From Mongoliibacter sp. (GTDB lineage Bacteria > Bacteroidota > Bacteroidia > Cytophagales > Cyclobacteriaceae), in contig NZ_REBN01000224.1 of NCBI RefSeq assembly GCF_007692705.1, forward strand, positions 1-40,408: DNA of 40,408 nucleotides, in the 5' to 3' direction. Positions 34,403-40,408 of the stretch are shown in pieces. Both the position numbers and the translations under genes were made by a program. The notes below the pieces were generated by a model. It was not told where the DNA came from and did no database searches. It saw nothing but the letters and a program-made list of their open reading frames with translations. Every line of letters begins with the position of its first letter. Position 1 is the first letter of the stretch.

Positions 34403-34492
34403 GGGCAAAAATGATTGTAAACAAATCAAAGGCTTTTGCTCCTGAATAAAAAATCATTGACGTGAATTGTCGGAATATTTCATCACCGAATT

Positions 34493-35101
34493 TCAGAATT
34501 CCCATCGCAGGGATAAGCCATTCCCTGTTAGGTTGACTTGGTCCACAATTTTGCCAAGACCCTTCGAGTGTTTGTTGTGTACAAAGTACTTTATCAAATC
34601 AAAACTCATCAAAAAAGCACCTTGCAGCATAATGGATTTACCAAAGCCCTGAAATTGTTCATCATCCAACCTCATCCCTCTCTCATTCAGCCATAATCCC
34701 GCTGCTATGTAAGCAACATCCAAGCCTGCATTTACCAACAACACTTTTTCAATGCTATTTTGTGCACTGATAGTTGCCCATAAGTCATCTTCAGGTACTT
34801 CTCTCATAGCACTGAAATAGCCAAAACCAGCTATCAGCAGATTCACAGAGTTCCAATACACATTCATTTGATGAAATGCCTTGGTTTCACCGGAAGTCCT
34901 CTCAGCCATAACTGCACCTGTGGCAATATTTCCTACCGCCCAGGATCCCAGTATTAGCATCCCTGATTTGTTGTAATCAATCCTTTCCTGATTATATTGT
35001 TTGAGGGCTTCCCTGTCTACTTGAGCTTGTAAAGCTAATGGTAAAACCAAAGCAGCAAAAATTACACTTGATATCAATACTTTATGTTTTAAAAATTTCA
35101 T
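34493..35101 (-). CDS. Membrane protein, probably DUF6992 family
   Basis: A 202-residue protein with a signal peptide or first helix (about 6-26, ending LALQAQ) and three or so further hydrophobic segments near 48-66, 83-100, 122-140 and 156-172. It resembles a Bacteroidota-specific uncharacterised membrane family that I recall as DUF6992; that name is from memory and not verified. Its clearest conserved-looking stretches are GMLILGSWAVGNIATGA, FHQMNVYWNSVNLLIAG and GSFLMSFDL-like helices near the end. It lies 12 bases after a small membrane ORF and 90 bases upstream of addA. Function is unknown. Confidence 0.72.
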   Translation of the reverse strand: MKFLKHKVLISSVIFAALVLPLALQAQVDREALKQYNQERIDYNKSGMLILGSWAVGNIATGAVMAERTSGETKAFHQMNVYWNSVNLLIAGFGYFSAMREVPEDDLWATISAQNSIEKVLLVNAGLDVAYIAAGLWLNERGMRLDDEQFQGFGKSIMLQGAFLMSFDLIKYFVHNKHSKGLGKIVDQVNLTGNGLSLRWEF

Positions 35102-35113
35102 AGGGTTATTTTT

Positions 35114-35341
35114 TTAACTTAACATCATTGGATTTATTTTGTTGGCCGTTTCAATTTGAAATTCAATCCATTCATCAGAAAGTTCGAATTGTCTTTCGAA
35201 CAACACCTTTCTCCTTTTAATCCTGGTTAGTACCTGAGGTAAATTTAAGTTCGTTTTTCTAGCAATTGCATATCCGATATACATAAACATGATTATCCAC
35301 TTTCCCACAATAAGAATTATTTGATAAAAATTAAACAGCAT
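35114..35341 (-). CDS. Small predicted membrane protein
   Basis: A 75-residue frame with one hydrophobic helix (FYQIILIVGKWIIMFMYIGY) and a basic-then-acidic tail (RIKRRKVLFERQFELSDEW). It is placed 12 bases before the DUF6992-like gene on the same strand, which supports co-transcription. I do not recognise a family. It could be a chance frame in AT-rich DNA, but composition and spacing favour a gene. Confidence 0.45.
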   Translation of the reverse strand: MLFNFYQIILIVGKWIIMFMYIGYAIARKTNLNLPQVLTRIKRRKVLFERQFELSDEWIEFQIETANKINPMMLS

Positions 35342-35521
35342 TTTAAAACAAATATCTTGTATCAGTTAATATCATCATGGTACAAAAACGTTAATTGATT
35401 AGTTATCGATATCGTTGAAGATTTTCATAAATTTCAAAATATGAATTCAACATCATTTTACTGAGCCATAGCTTTTTAAAAATAAATCCTGACCAAATTT
35501 TATTTTTCTCATTCATTTGCC

Positions 35522-35529
35522 TAAATTTG
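35522..35529 (+). promoter_or_regulatory. -7 element (TAAATTTG) of the yceD-rpmF promoter
   Basis: Exact TAnnTTTG match 25 bases before the yceD ATG. No TTTG is seen at -33. It is the same octamer as upstream of hemA. Confidence 0.45.
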
Positions 35530-35542
35530 CGGTCTTGAATTA

Positions 35543-35551
35543 GAGGGAGGA
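35543..35551 (+). promoter_or_regulatory. Shine-Dalgarno-like sequence before yceD
   Basis: AGAGGGAGG lies about five bases before the ATG at 35555 and is complementary to the anti-SD core. Nearly all other genes in the window lack such a sequence, so this one is notable. Confidence 0.5.
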
Positions 35552-35554
35552 ATC

Positions 35555-36121
35555 ATGAAATTCTTGAGAACGTACGAAATCGACGTCATCAAACTTAATG
35601 AAGGTAGACACACTTTTGAGTTTAATGTGGATGATGAGTTCTTTAAGTTCTATGAAGCCACTGATTGGGTCAAAGGATCCAATCTAACCGTGAAAGTGCA
35701 CCTGAACAAGACTGCATCACTCATGGAAGCTAACTTTGAAATCGAAGGGATAGTAGGGTTAACCTGTGACAGAAGCTTGGAAGAATTTGACTATCAGCTA
35801 AAGCATGAAGAATTTATGCTTTATAAATATGGTCAAATTGAGCAGGAAATCAATGAAGATGTGATGATGATTACAAGGGACACCCCGAGTATCAATGTTG
35901 CCCAATTGATTTATGAATTTATCCTCTTGGCAATACCAGCCAAGAAAATACACCCTGATTACCTTGATGACGAAGAAGATGAATTTGATGAAGGAGAAGG
36001 TTCAGTTGTTTATGTTTCGGATGAAAAAGAAACAGAATCAAGTGATACAGACCCATCTCAACCGAAAAAGCCAGTAGACCCTAGATGGGAAATTTTAAAT
36101 AAGTTAAAGAATAAAGATTAA
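35555..36121 (+). CDS. yceD: YceD/DUF177 protein (23S rRNA accumulation)
   Basis: A 188-residue DUF177 protein. In E. coli and plants the family is needed for normal 23S rRNA accumulation, and the gene sits next to rpmF, as here (17 bases apart). The conserved core is visible as ASLMEANFEIEGIVGLTCDR followed by SLEEFDYQL, then an acidic segment near residue 145 (DDEEDEFDEGEG) typical of the C-terminal half. The family's paired cysteine motif is reduced to one Cys here. The gene has an SD-like sequence and a -7 element directly upstream. Confidence in the family is high, less so in an identical function. Confidence 0.9.
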   Translation: MKFLRTYEIDVIKLNEGRHTFEFNVDDEFFKFYEATDWVKGSNLTVKVHLNKTASLMEANFEIEGIVGLTCDRSLEEFDYQLKHEEFMLYKYGQIEQEINEDVMMITRDTPSINVAQLIYEFILLAIPAKKIHPDYLDDEEDEFDEGEGSVVYVSDEKETESSDTDPSQPKKPVDPRWEILNKLKNKD

Positions 36122-36138
36122 TCTAAAATAGCATAGAG

Positions 36139-36330
36139 ATGGCACATCCTAAACGCAAAATTTCGAAAACCAGAAGAGACAAAAGAAGAACTCACTATAA
36201 GTTGACAGCTCCAGGAATGGCTCAGTGTCCAACTACCGGTGAATTCCACCTACCACATAGAGCATATTGGTTGGACGGTAAACTGTACTACAAAGGACAG
36301 GTTATCATGGAAAAAGAAGTTCTTGCTTAA
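36139..36330 (+). CDS. rpmF: 50S ribosomal protein L32
   Basis: A 63-residue bL32 with the family start [17 protein letters not shown] and the middle [20 protein letters not shown]. It has a single Cys (AQCP), not the four-cysteine zinc form, so it is a zinc-independent type. It is the second gene of the yceD operon and is followed by a strong terminator. Confidence 0.97.
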   Translation: MAHPKRKISKTRRDKRRTHYKLTAPGMAQCPTTGEFHLPHRAYWLDGKLYYKGQVIMEKEVLA

Positions 36331-36354
36331 TTATTACACAAAAGGCCTTTTGAC

Positions 36355-36390
36355 AAAATCCACCCTGACATGATTCAGGGTGGATTTTTT
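36355..36390 (+). terminator. Rho-independent terminator after rpmF
   Basis: A perfect 13-bp stem (AAAATCCACCCTG at 36355-36367 with its complement at 36376-36388), loop ACATGATT, followed by T to 36390. It separates yceD-rpmF from fabH. Confidence 0.92.
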
Positions 36391-36464
36391 CGTTCAATAT
36401 CTACTGAATCCAACAGGAATACACCTTAGAATCTTGATGCTATATGTCTTAAATAGCAAAAAGC

Positions 36465-36496
36465 TTTGGTGAAAAAGGACATTTTAGATAATTTTG
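36465..36496 (+). promoter_or_regulatory. fabH promoter, full Bacteroidota consensus
   Basis: TTTG at 36465-36468, 20 bases of spacer, then TAATTTTG at 36489-36496. Both boxes and the spacing match the Bacteroidota primary sigma consensus (TTTG, 19-21 bases, TAnnTTTG). Transcription would start near 36502 and give a leader of about 100 bases before fabH. Confidence 0.6.
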
Positions 36497-36556
36497 ATGC
36501 TTTGGTTTGTCAATAAAACGGAAACTCCCTTACTGACTAACTATAAAACACTAAAG

Positions 36557-36588
36557 GCCAAATCATAAACCAACACTTTCAATTTGGC
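36557..36588 (+). promoter_or_regulatory. Inverted repeat in the fabH leader
   Basis: GCCAAAT (36557-36563) and ATTTGGC (36582-36588) are perfect 7-bp arms 18 bases apart, inside the predicted leader and 17 bases before the ATG. It can be an RNA hairpin near the ribosome-binding region or a split operator. No T-run follows, so it is not a terminator. Confidence 0.4.
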
Positions 36589-36604
36589 TACAAACCATTG
36601 ATTA

Positions 36605-37603
36605 ATGAAAAAAACAAGAGCAGTAATTACAGGTGTTCATGGCTGGGTACCTGAGTATGTCTTGACCAACAGGGAATTGGAAACCATGGTGGACACCAAT
36701 GACGAATGGATCACTACCCGGACAGGAATCAAAGAAAGAAGAATTCTAAAAGGAGAAAACCAGGGAACCTCTGTCATCGGCATAAACGCTGTGAAAGGAT
36801 TACTCGAAAAAACCAACACGAAAGCAGAAGATATTGATTTGATCATTTGTGCCACTGTCACTCCTGACATGCCTTTTCCTGCAACGGCCAATATTATTGC
36901 AGATGGTGTAGGCGCTAAAAATAGTTTTAGCTTTGATATTTCAGCTGCCTGTTCAGGCTTTCTATATGCTTTGACCATGGGAAGTCAGTTTATTGAAACC
37001 GGTATGCACAAAAAGGTGATTGTGGTGGGGGCTGATAAAATGTCATCCATCATAGATTACCAGGATAGGGCTACCTGTATCATTTTTGGTGACGGAGGTG
37101 GCGCTGTATTGTTAGAGCCTACACAAGAAGAAGTAGGGGTAATGGACTCTCTTTTACATGCAGATGGCTCAGGAGCACCATTTTTACACATGAAAGCCGG
37201 AGGAAGTAGGAAACCAGCAACACCAGAAACAATAGCTGCCCGGGAACATTTTGCTTTTCAGGAAGGGTCTACTGTTTTTAAATTTGCTGTAACCAACATG
37301 GCCGAAGTCAGTGCCCGTATCATGGAAAAAAACAATCTTAACTCGGATGATATCGCCTGGCTCGTTCCGCATCAGGCGAATAAACGTATCATAGATGCTA
37401 CCGCAAATAGAATGGGGATAGGGCCAGAAAGAGTCATGCTCAACATCGAAAAATATGGAAACACAACAGCAGGCACACTTCCTCTCTGTCTTTGGGATTA
37501 CGAATCTCAACTGAAAAAGGGAGACAATATTATATTAGCCGCATTTGGTGGAGGATTTACCTGGGGATCCATTTATCTCAAATGGGGATATGACCCAAAA
37601 TAA
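36605..37603 (+). CDS. fabH: 3-oxoacyl-ACP synthase III (FabH)
   Basis: A 332-residue KAS III that condenses acetyl-CoA (or a branched primer) with malonyl-ACP to begin fatty acid synthesis. The catalytic triad is Cys116 ([11 protein letters not shown]), His256 ([11 protein letters not shown]) and Asn286 ([11 protein letters not shown]). Also visible are [15 protein letters not shown] at 33-47 and the C-terminal [11 protein letters not shown]. Length is normal. It heads the fabH-efp-accB-accC run, with its own promoter after the rpmF terminator. The plsX gene that often sits between rpmF and fabH in other phyla is absent here. Bacteroidota FabH often prefers branched primers; not decidable from sequence. 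Confidence 0.97.
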   Translation: MKKTRAVITGVHGWVPEYVLTNRELETMVDTNDEWITTRTGIKERRILKGENQGTSVIGINAVKGLLEKTNTKAEDIDLIICATVTPDMPFPATANIIADGVGAKNSFSFDISAACSGFLYALTMGSQFIETGMHKKVIVVGADKMSSIIDYQDRATCIIFGDGGGAVLLEPTQEEVGVMDSLLHADGSGAPFLHMKAGGSRKPATPETIAAREHFAFQEGSTVFKFAVTNMAEVSARIMEKNNLNSDDIAWLVPHQANKRIIDATANRMGIGPERVMLNIEKYGNTTAGTLPLCLWDYESQLKKGDNIILAAFGGGFTWGSIYLKWGYDPK

Positions 37604-37624
37604 GCTTAAAATAAACTGATAAAT

Positions 37625-38188
37625 ATGGCAAGTACCGCAGATTTCAAAAATGGTTTATGTCTTGAAATGAACAATGACATTTTTACCATAGTGGATTTTC
37701 AGCATGTAAAACCAGGCAAAGGAGCAGCTTTTGTAAGAACAAAGCTAAAAAGCCTTAATACTGGTAAAGTGTTGGACAAAACTTTCAATGCAGGTGAAAA
37801 GGTAACCACAGCAAGGGTTGAAAAACGCGCTCATCAGTTCATTTATGCTGATGACATGGGTTACCATTTCATGGACCTAGACACCTTTGAACAAATACCT
37901 ATTCAGGAAAAACTTATCGAAAGGGCCAATCTACTCAAGGAAGGTCAGACCGTTGACATTCTCATCCACGCTGAGACAGAAACTCCTCTCACTGTAGAAT
38001 TACCTCCCTTTGTCGAACTGATGATTACTTATACAGAACCCGGAATCAAGGGAGATACAGCTACAAATGCATTAAAACCGGCCACTTTAGAAACCGGTGC
38101 TACTGTGATGGTTCCGCTATTTGTGGAACAGGATATCATGATCAAGGTAGATACCAGAGATGGTTCTTATTCCGAAAGAGTAAAATAA
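37625..38188 (+). CDS. efp: Translation elongation factor P
   Basis: A 187-residue EF-P with its three beta domains. It relieves ribosome stalling at consecutive prolines. The tip loop is KPGKGAAFVRTKLKSL with Lys32 at the position modified in E. coli. The C-terminal domain has ETGATVMVPLFVEQDIMIKV and ends in YSERVK. No EpmA/EpmB modification genes are seen here. It starts 21 bases after fabH, so it shares that transcript. Confidence 0.97.
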   Translation: MASTADFKNGLCLEMNNDIFTIVDFQHVKPGKGAAFVRTKLKSLNTGKVLDKTFNAGEKVTTARVEKRAHQFIYADDMGYHFMDLDTFEQIPIQEKLIERANLLKEGQTVDILIHAETETPLTVELPPFVELMITYTEPGIKGDTATNALKPATLETGATVMVPLFVEQDIMIKVDTRDGSYSERVK

Positions 38189-38254
38189 TTTCAATACCTA
38201 TTGTGATTTTCTTAAATTACATATAATTCCTATTTCATATCAAACCCAAACTTT

Positions 38255-38279
38255 AATCTCCCTTAAAGGGTGATTTTTA
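38255..38279 (+). terminator. Weak hairpin between efp and accB
   Basis: AATCTCCCT (38255-38263) and AGGGTGATT (38267-38275) pair with one T-T mismatch around a three-base loop, followed by TTT. It could be an attenuator between efp and accB. It is weaker than the other terminators in the window and may not stop transcription fully. Confidence 0.35.
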
Positions 38280-38294
38280 AACTATTCAAAAATT

Positions 38295-38765
38295 ATGAAA
38301 GCAAAAGAAATACAGGATTTAATAGATTTTATTTCAAATTCCGGATTAGCGGAAGTGAAAATAGAAACAGACGAGTTCAAACTTTCTATCAAAAAGCATT
38401 CTGAAGCTCCGATAAGAGTAGAATCTACTGTAGCTGCTGCCCCAGCACCAGCTCCCGCACCAAGCCCTGCTCCGGCAGCAGCTGCAGCTTCATCATCCGA
38501 ACCTAAAGAAGACACATCAAAATACGTGGAGATCAAATCTCCAATGATAGGGACTTTCTACAGAACTCCAAATCCTGATACAGATCCATTTGTCAGTGTA
38601 GGCGATTCTGTGACCAAAGGTCAGACAGTCTGTATCATTGAAGCAATGAAACTTTTTAACGAAATCGAATCGGAAGTTTCCGGGAAAATCGTAAAGGTAT
38701 TGGTTGAAAATTCTCAACCAGTGGAATACGATCAGCCATTGTTCTTGGTAGATCCAGCAGGATAA
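38295..38765 (+). CDS. accB: Biotin carboxyl carrier protein of acetyl-CoA carboxylase
   Basis: A 156-residue BCCP. The N-terminal helical region (1-40) is followed by a Pro/Ala-rich hinge at about 47-65 and the biotinyl domain with the acceptor Lys119 in [10 protein letters not shown]. It carries carboxybiotin between AccC and the AccAD carboxyltransferase. The accC gene follows after 27 bases; accA and accD are not in the window. Confidence 0.97.
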   Translation: MKAKEIQDLIDFISNSGLAEVKIETDEFKLSIKKHSEAPIRVESTVAAAPAPAPAPSPAPAAAAASSSEPKEDTSKYVEIKSPMIGTFYRTPNPDTDPFVSVGDSVTKGQTVCIIEAMKLFNEIESEVSGKIVKVLVENSQPVEYDQPLFLVDPAG

Positions 38766-38792
38766 TTTTTGTTTCAACAAACCCAAATCACA

Positions 38793-40142
38793 GTGTTTAA
38801 TAAAATATTAATTGCCAACCGTGGAGAGATTGCCCTTAGGGTTATCCGGACCTGCAAAGAGATGGGTATCAAAACTGTAGCGGTTTATTCCGTAGCTGAC
38901 AAAGACAGTTTACACGTGCGTTTTGCGGACGAAGCTGTATGTATAGGCGCGGCCCCAAGCAAGGAATCATATTTAAATATCCCCAGAATTATTGCTGCTG
39001 CAGAAATAACCAATGCCGATGCCATACATCCTGGCTATGGTTTTCTTTCTGAGAATGCAGAATTTTCAAAGATCTGCGAAGACTACGGTATCAAATTTAT
39101 TGGTGCAAGTCCAGAAATGATCAACAAAATGGGAGATAAAGCCACTGCCAAAGCAACCATGAAGGAGGCAGGCGTCCCAACCATTCCAGGCTCTGAAGGA
39201 TTACTAGAGTCTATTGATCATGGAATCAAAATTGCCGGCGAAATGGGATACCCAGTCATCCTTAAAGCTACTGCAGGTGGTGGAGGTAAAGGAATGAGGA
39301 TCGTCCGTCAGGAAAGCGAATTCAAAAAGGCTTGGGATGATGCAAGACAGGAATCAAGTGCTTCCTTCAACAATAACGGGCTATATCTCGAGAAATTTGT
39401 CGAAGAACCCCGTCACATTGAAATCCAAATTGTCGGTGATAGCAAAGGAAGAGCTTGTCATCTTTCAGAAAGAGACTGCTCAATTCAGAGAAGACACCAG
39501 AAATTGGTAGAGGAAACCCCTTCTCCCTTTATGACAGATGAGTTGAGAGAAGCTATGGGGAACGCCGCCATCAAAGGTGCTGAAGCCATTGGTTATGAAG
39601 GTGCAGGTACCATTGAGTTTTTGGTAGATAAGGATAGAAACTTCTTTTTTATGGAAATGAATACCCGGATTCAGGTAGAACATCCCATCACAGAAGAAGT
39701 AACAGATTTTGACCTGATCAAAGAACAGATCAAAGTTGCTGCAGGCGAACCCATATCAGGCAAAAATTACTACCCAAAGCTATTTGCTATGGAATGTAGG
39801 ATAAATGCAGAGGACCCTTCCAACGGATTCAGGCCAAGCCCTGGAAAAATCCAAAACCTACATGTACCAGGAGGTAGAGGAGTAAGAGTTGACAGCCATG
39901 TCTATGCAGGCTACGTCATTCCTCCCAATTATGACTCTATGATTGCCAAGCTCATCGTGAGCGGACAATCGAGAGAAGAAGTGATCGTAAGGATGAAAAG
40001 AGCACTTGAGGAGTTTGTTATAGATGGTATAAAAACCACTATACCATTCCATATAGCGCTCTTGGAAAATGAAGAATTCAAAGCAGGCAATTTTACAACC
40101 AAGTTCCTGGAAAGCTTTGATTTCTCGCTCATCAAAAAATAA
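38793..40142 (+). CDS. accC: Biotin carboxylase of acetyl-CoA carboxylase
   Basis: A 449-residue ATP-grasp enzyme that carboxylates the biotin of BCCP. It begins [20 protein letters not shown]. The glycine-rich loop is [14 protein letters not shown], followed by [33 protein letters not shown] and the metal and catalytic region [17 protein letters not shown]. There is no in-frame ATG at the N-terminus. The GTG at 38793 gives the usual family start ([12 protein letters not shown]) and exactly the 449-residue length of the E. coli enzyme, so it is preferred over the TTG at 38769. It ends the fabH-efp-accBC run before a strong terminator. Confidence 0.96.
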   Translation: MFNKILIANRGEIALRVIRTCKEMGIKTVAVYSVADKDSLHVRFADEAVCIGAAPSKESYLNIPRIIAAAEITNADAIHPGYGFLSENAEFSKICEDYGIKFIGASPEMINKMGDKATAKATMKEAGVPTIPGSEGLLESIDHGIKIAGEMGYPVILKATAGGGGKGMRIVRQESEFKKAWDDARQESSASFNNNGLYLEKFVEEPRHIEIQIVGDSKGRACHLSERDCSIQRRHQKLVEETPSPFMTDELREAMGNAAIKGAEAIGYEGAGTIEFLVDKDRNFFFMEMNTRIQVEHPITEEVTDFDLIKEQIKVAAGEPISGKNYYPKLFAMECRINAEDPSNGFRPSPGKIQNLHVPGGRGVRVDSHVYAGYVIPPNYDSMIAKLIVSGQSREEVIVRMKRALEEFVIDGIKTTIPFHIALLENEEFKAGNFTTKFLESFDFSLIKK

Positions 40143-40165
40143 AAATCAAATTAAAATCAATTACT

Positions 40166-40198
40166 AAGCCGGTCCAATCGACCGGCTTTTGTTTTTTT
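40166..40198 (+). terminator. Rho-independent terminator after accC
   Basis: AAGCCGGTC (40166-40174) pairs perfectly with GACCGGCTT (40180-40188) around a five-base loop, followed by TTG and seven T. It lies 24 bases after the accC stop. Confidence 0.9.
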
Positions 40199-40302
40199 AT
40201 AATACTTTATTTGCTGTGAACCATATTTTTACAGATGGTTTTGTTAGCAATGTATTTTTTTACGAAATTACTTTTACCAAATAACCTTCATCTGAAAATA
40301 TC

Positions 40303-40408
40303 ATGAGACTTAAGATTCAGTCTTCCCTTCTCCTTATCATTCTGGCAATTGTTAGTTGTAAGAATTCTGAGTCACAGGAAATATTCATTTCAGGTGAGGA
40401 ACAGATCA
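40303..40408 (+). CDS. Start of a lipoprotein gene (partial)
   Basis: The window ends after 35 codons. The visible frame from the ATG at 40303 encodes MRLKIQSSLLLIILAIVSC, a classic lipoprotein signal with lipobox IVSC (Cys19), then KNSESQEIFISGEEQI. Nothing can be said of the mature protein. The 105 bases upstream to the accC terminator are AT-rich; no exact promoter match is seen. Confidence 0.7.
   Translation, partial: MRLKIQSSLLLIILAIVSCKNSESQEIFISGEEQI

Noticed and set aside
38282-38536. Ala/Gly-repeat minus-strand frame inside accB
   Set aside because: The repeat is simply the complement of the Pro/Ala hinge of BCCP.
1-40408. tRNA, rRNA, CRISPR, insertion sequence or prophage
   Set aside because: I looked for T-loop signatures, regular spacer arrays, transposase motifs and phage genes by eye and saw none; a short non-coding RNA could still be missed.

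Overview
The window looks like a chromosomal core region of a member of the Bacteroidota, most likely a Cytophagia/Cyclobacteriaceae-type marine or soil bacterium. The taxon is inferred from gene families and signals, not from a database search. The pointers are AT-rich DNA, almost no Shine-Dalgarno sequences, several TAnnTTTG-type -7 promoter elements, lipoprotein-type secreted enzymes, a TamB-family giant next to tsaD, a DUF2027-Smr protein, a WG-repeat protein, AddAB, and the order yceD-rpmF-fabH-efp-accB-accC. I see no transposase, phage gene, CRISPR array, tRNA or rRNA.

Layout. 1-2012 (+): tail of a DUF4142 protein, a terminator, then a subtilisin-like lipoprotein protease. 2176-7641 (-): M42 aminopeptidase, a large PurF-like amidotransferase/phosphoribosyltransferase, an HNH nuclease, smpB, a 7-nt-period repeat tract, and tsaD. 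7655-15411 (+): a run of tamB, photolyase, DUF2027-Smr protein and an unrecognised helical protein. 15417-21972 (-): Crp/Fnr regulator with its own terminator, then rhodanese, DUF547 lipoprotein, FAD/NAD oxidoreductase, polytopic iron-sulfur membrane protein and processive-type glycosyltransferase. The last four of these genes overlap one another. 22045-25043: stand-alone HsdR_N-type nuclease domain (-), YtcJ-like amidohydrolase lipoprotein (+), ComEA-like helix-hairpin-helix membrane protein (-). 25268-28187 (+): hemA and a secreted WG-repeat protein. 28312-35341 (-): AddB, AddA, a DUF6992-like protein and a small membrane protein. 35555-40142 (+): yceD-rpmF, strong terminator, then fabH-efp-accB-accC and a terminator. 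The start of another lipoprotein gene runs off the end.

How the genes fit together. Most of the window is housekeeping: ribosome rescue and translation (smpB, tsaD, efp, rpmF, yceD), outer-membrane assembly (tamB), haem synthesis (hemA), fatty acid initiation (fabH, accBC) and DNA repair (phr, Smr, addAB, HNH). The part least explained by known systems is the rhodanese/DUF547/FAD/Fe-S/glycosyltransferase cluster at 15417-21166. It sits behind an Fnr-like regulator with N-terminal cysteines and looks like a membrane electron-transfer unit of unknown substrate. Two non-coding signals also stand out: the heptad repeat tract between tsaD and smpB, and palindromes or hairpins in the hemA and fabH control regions.
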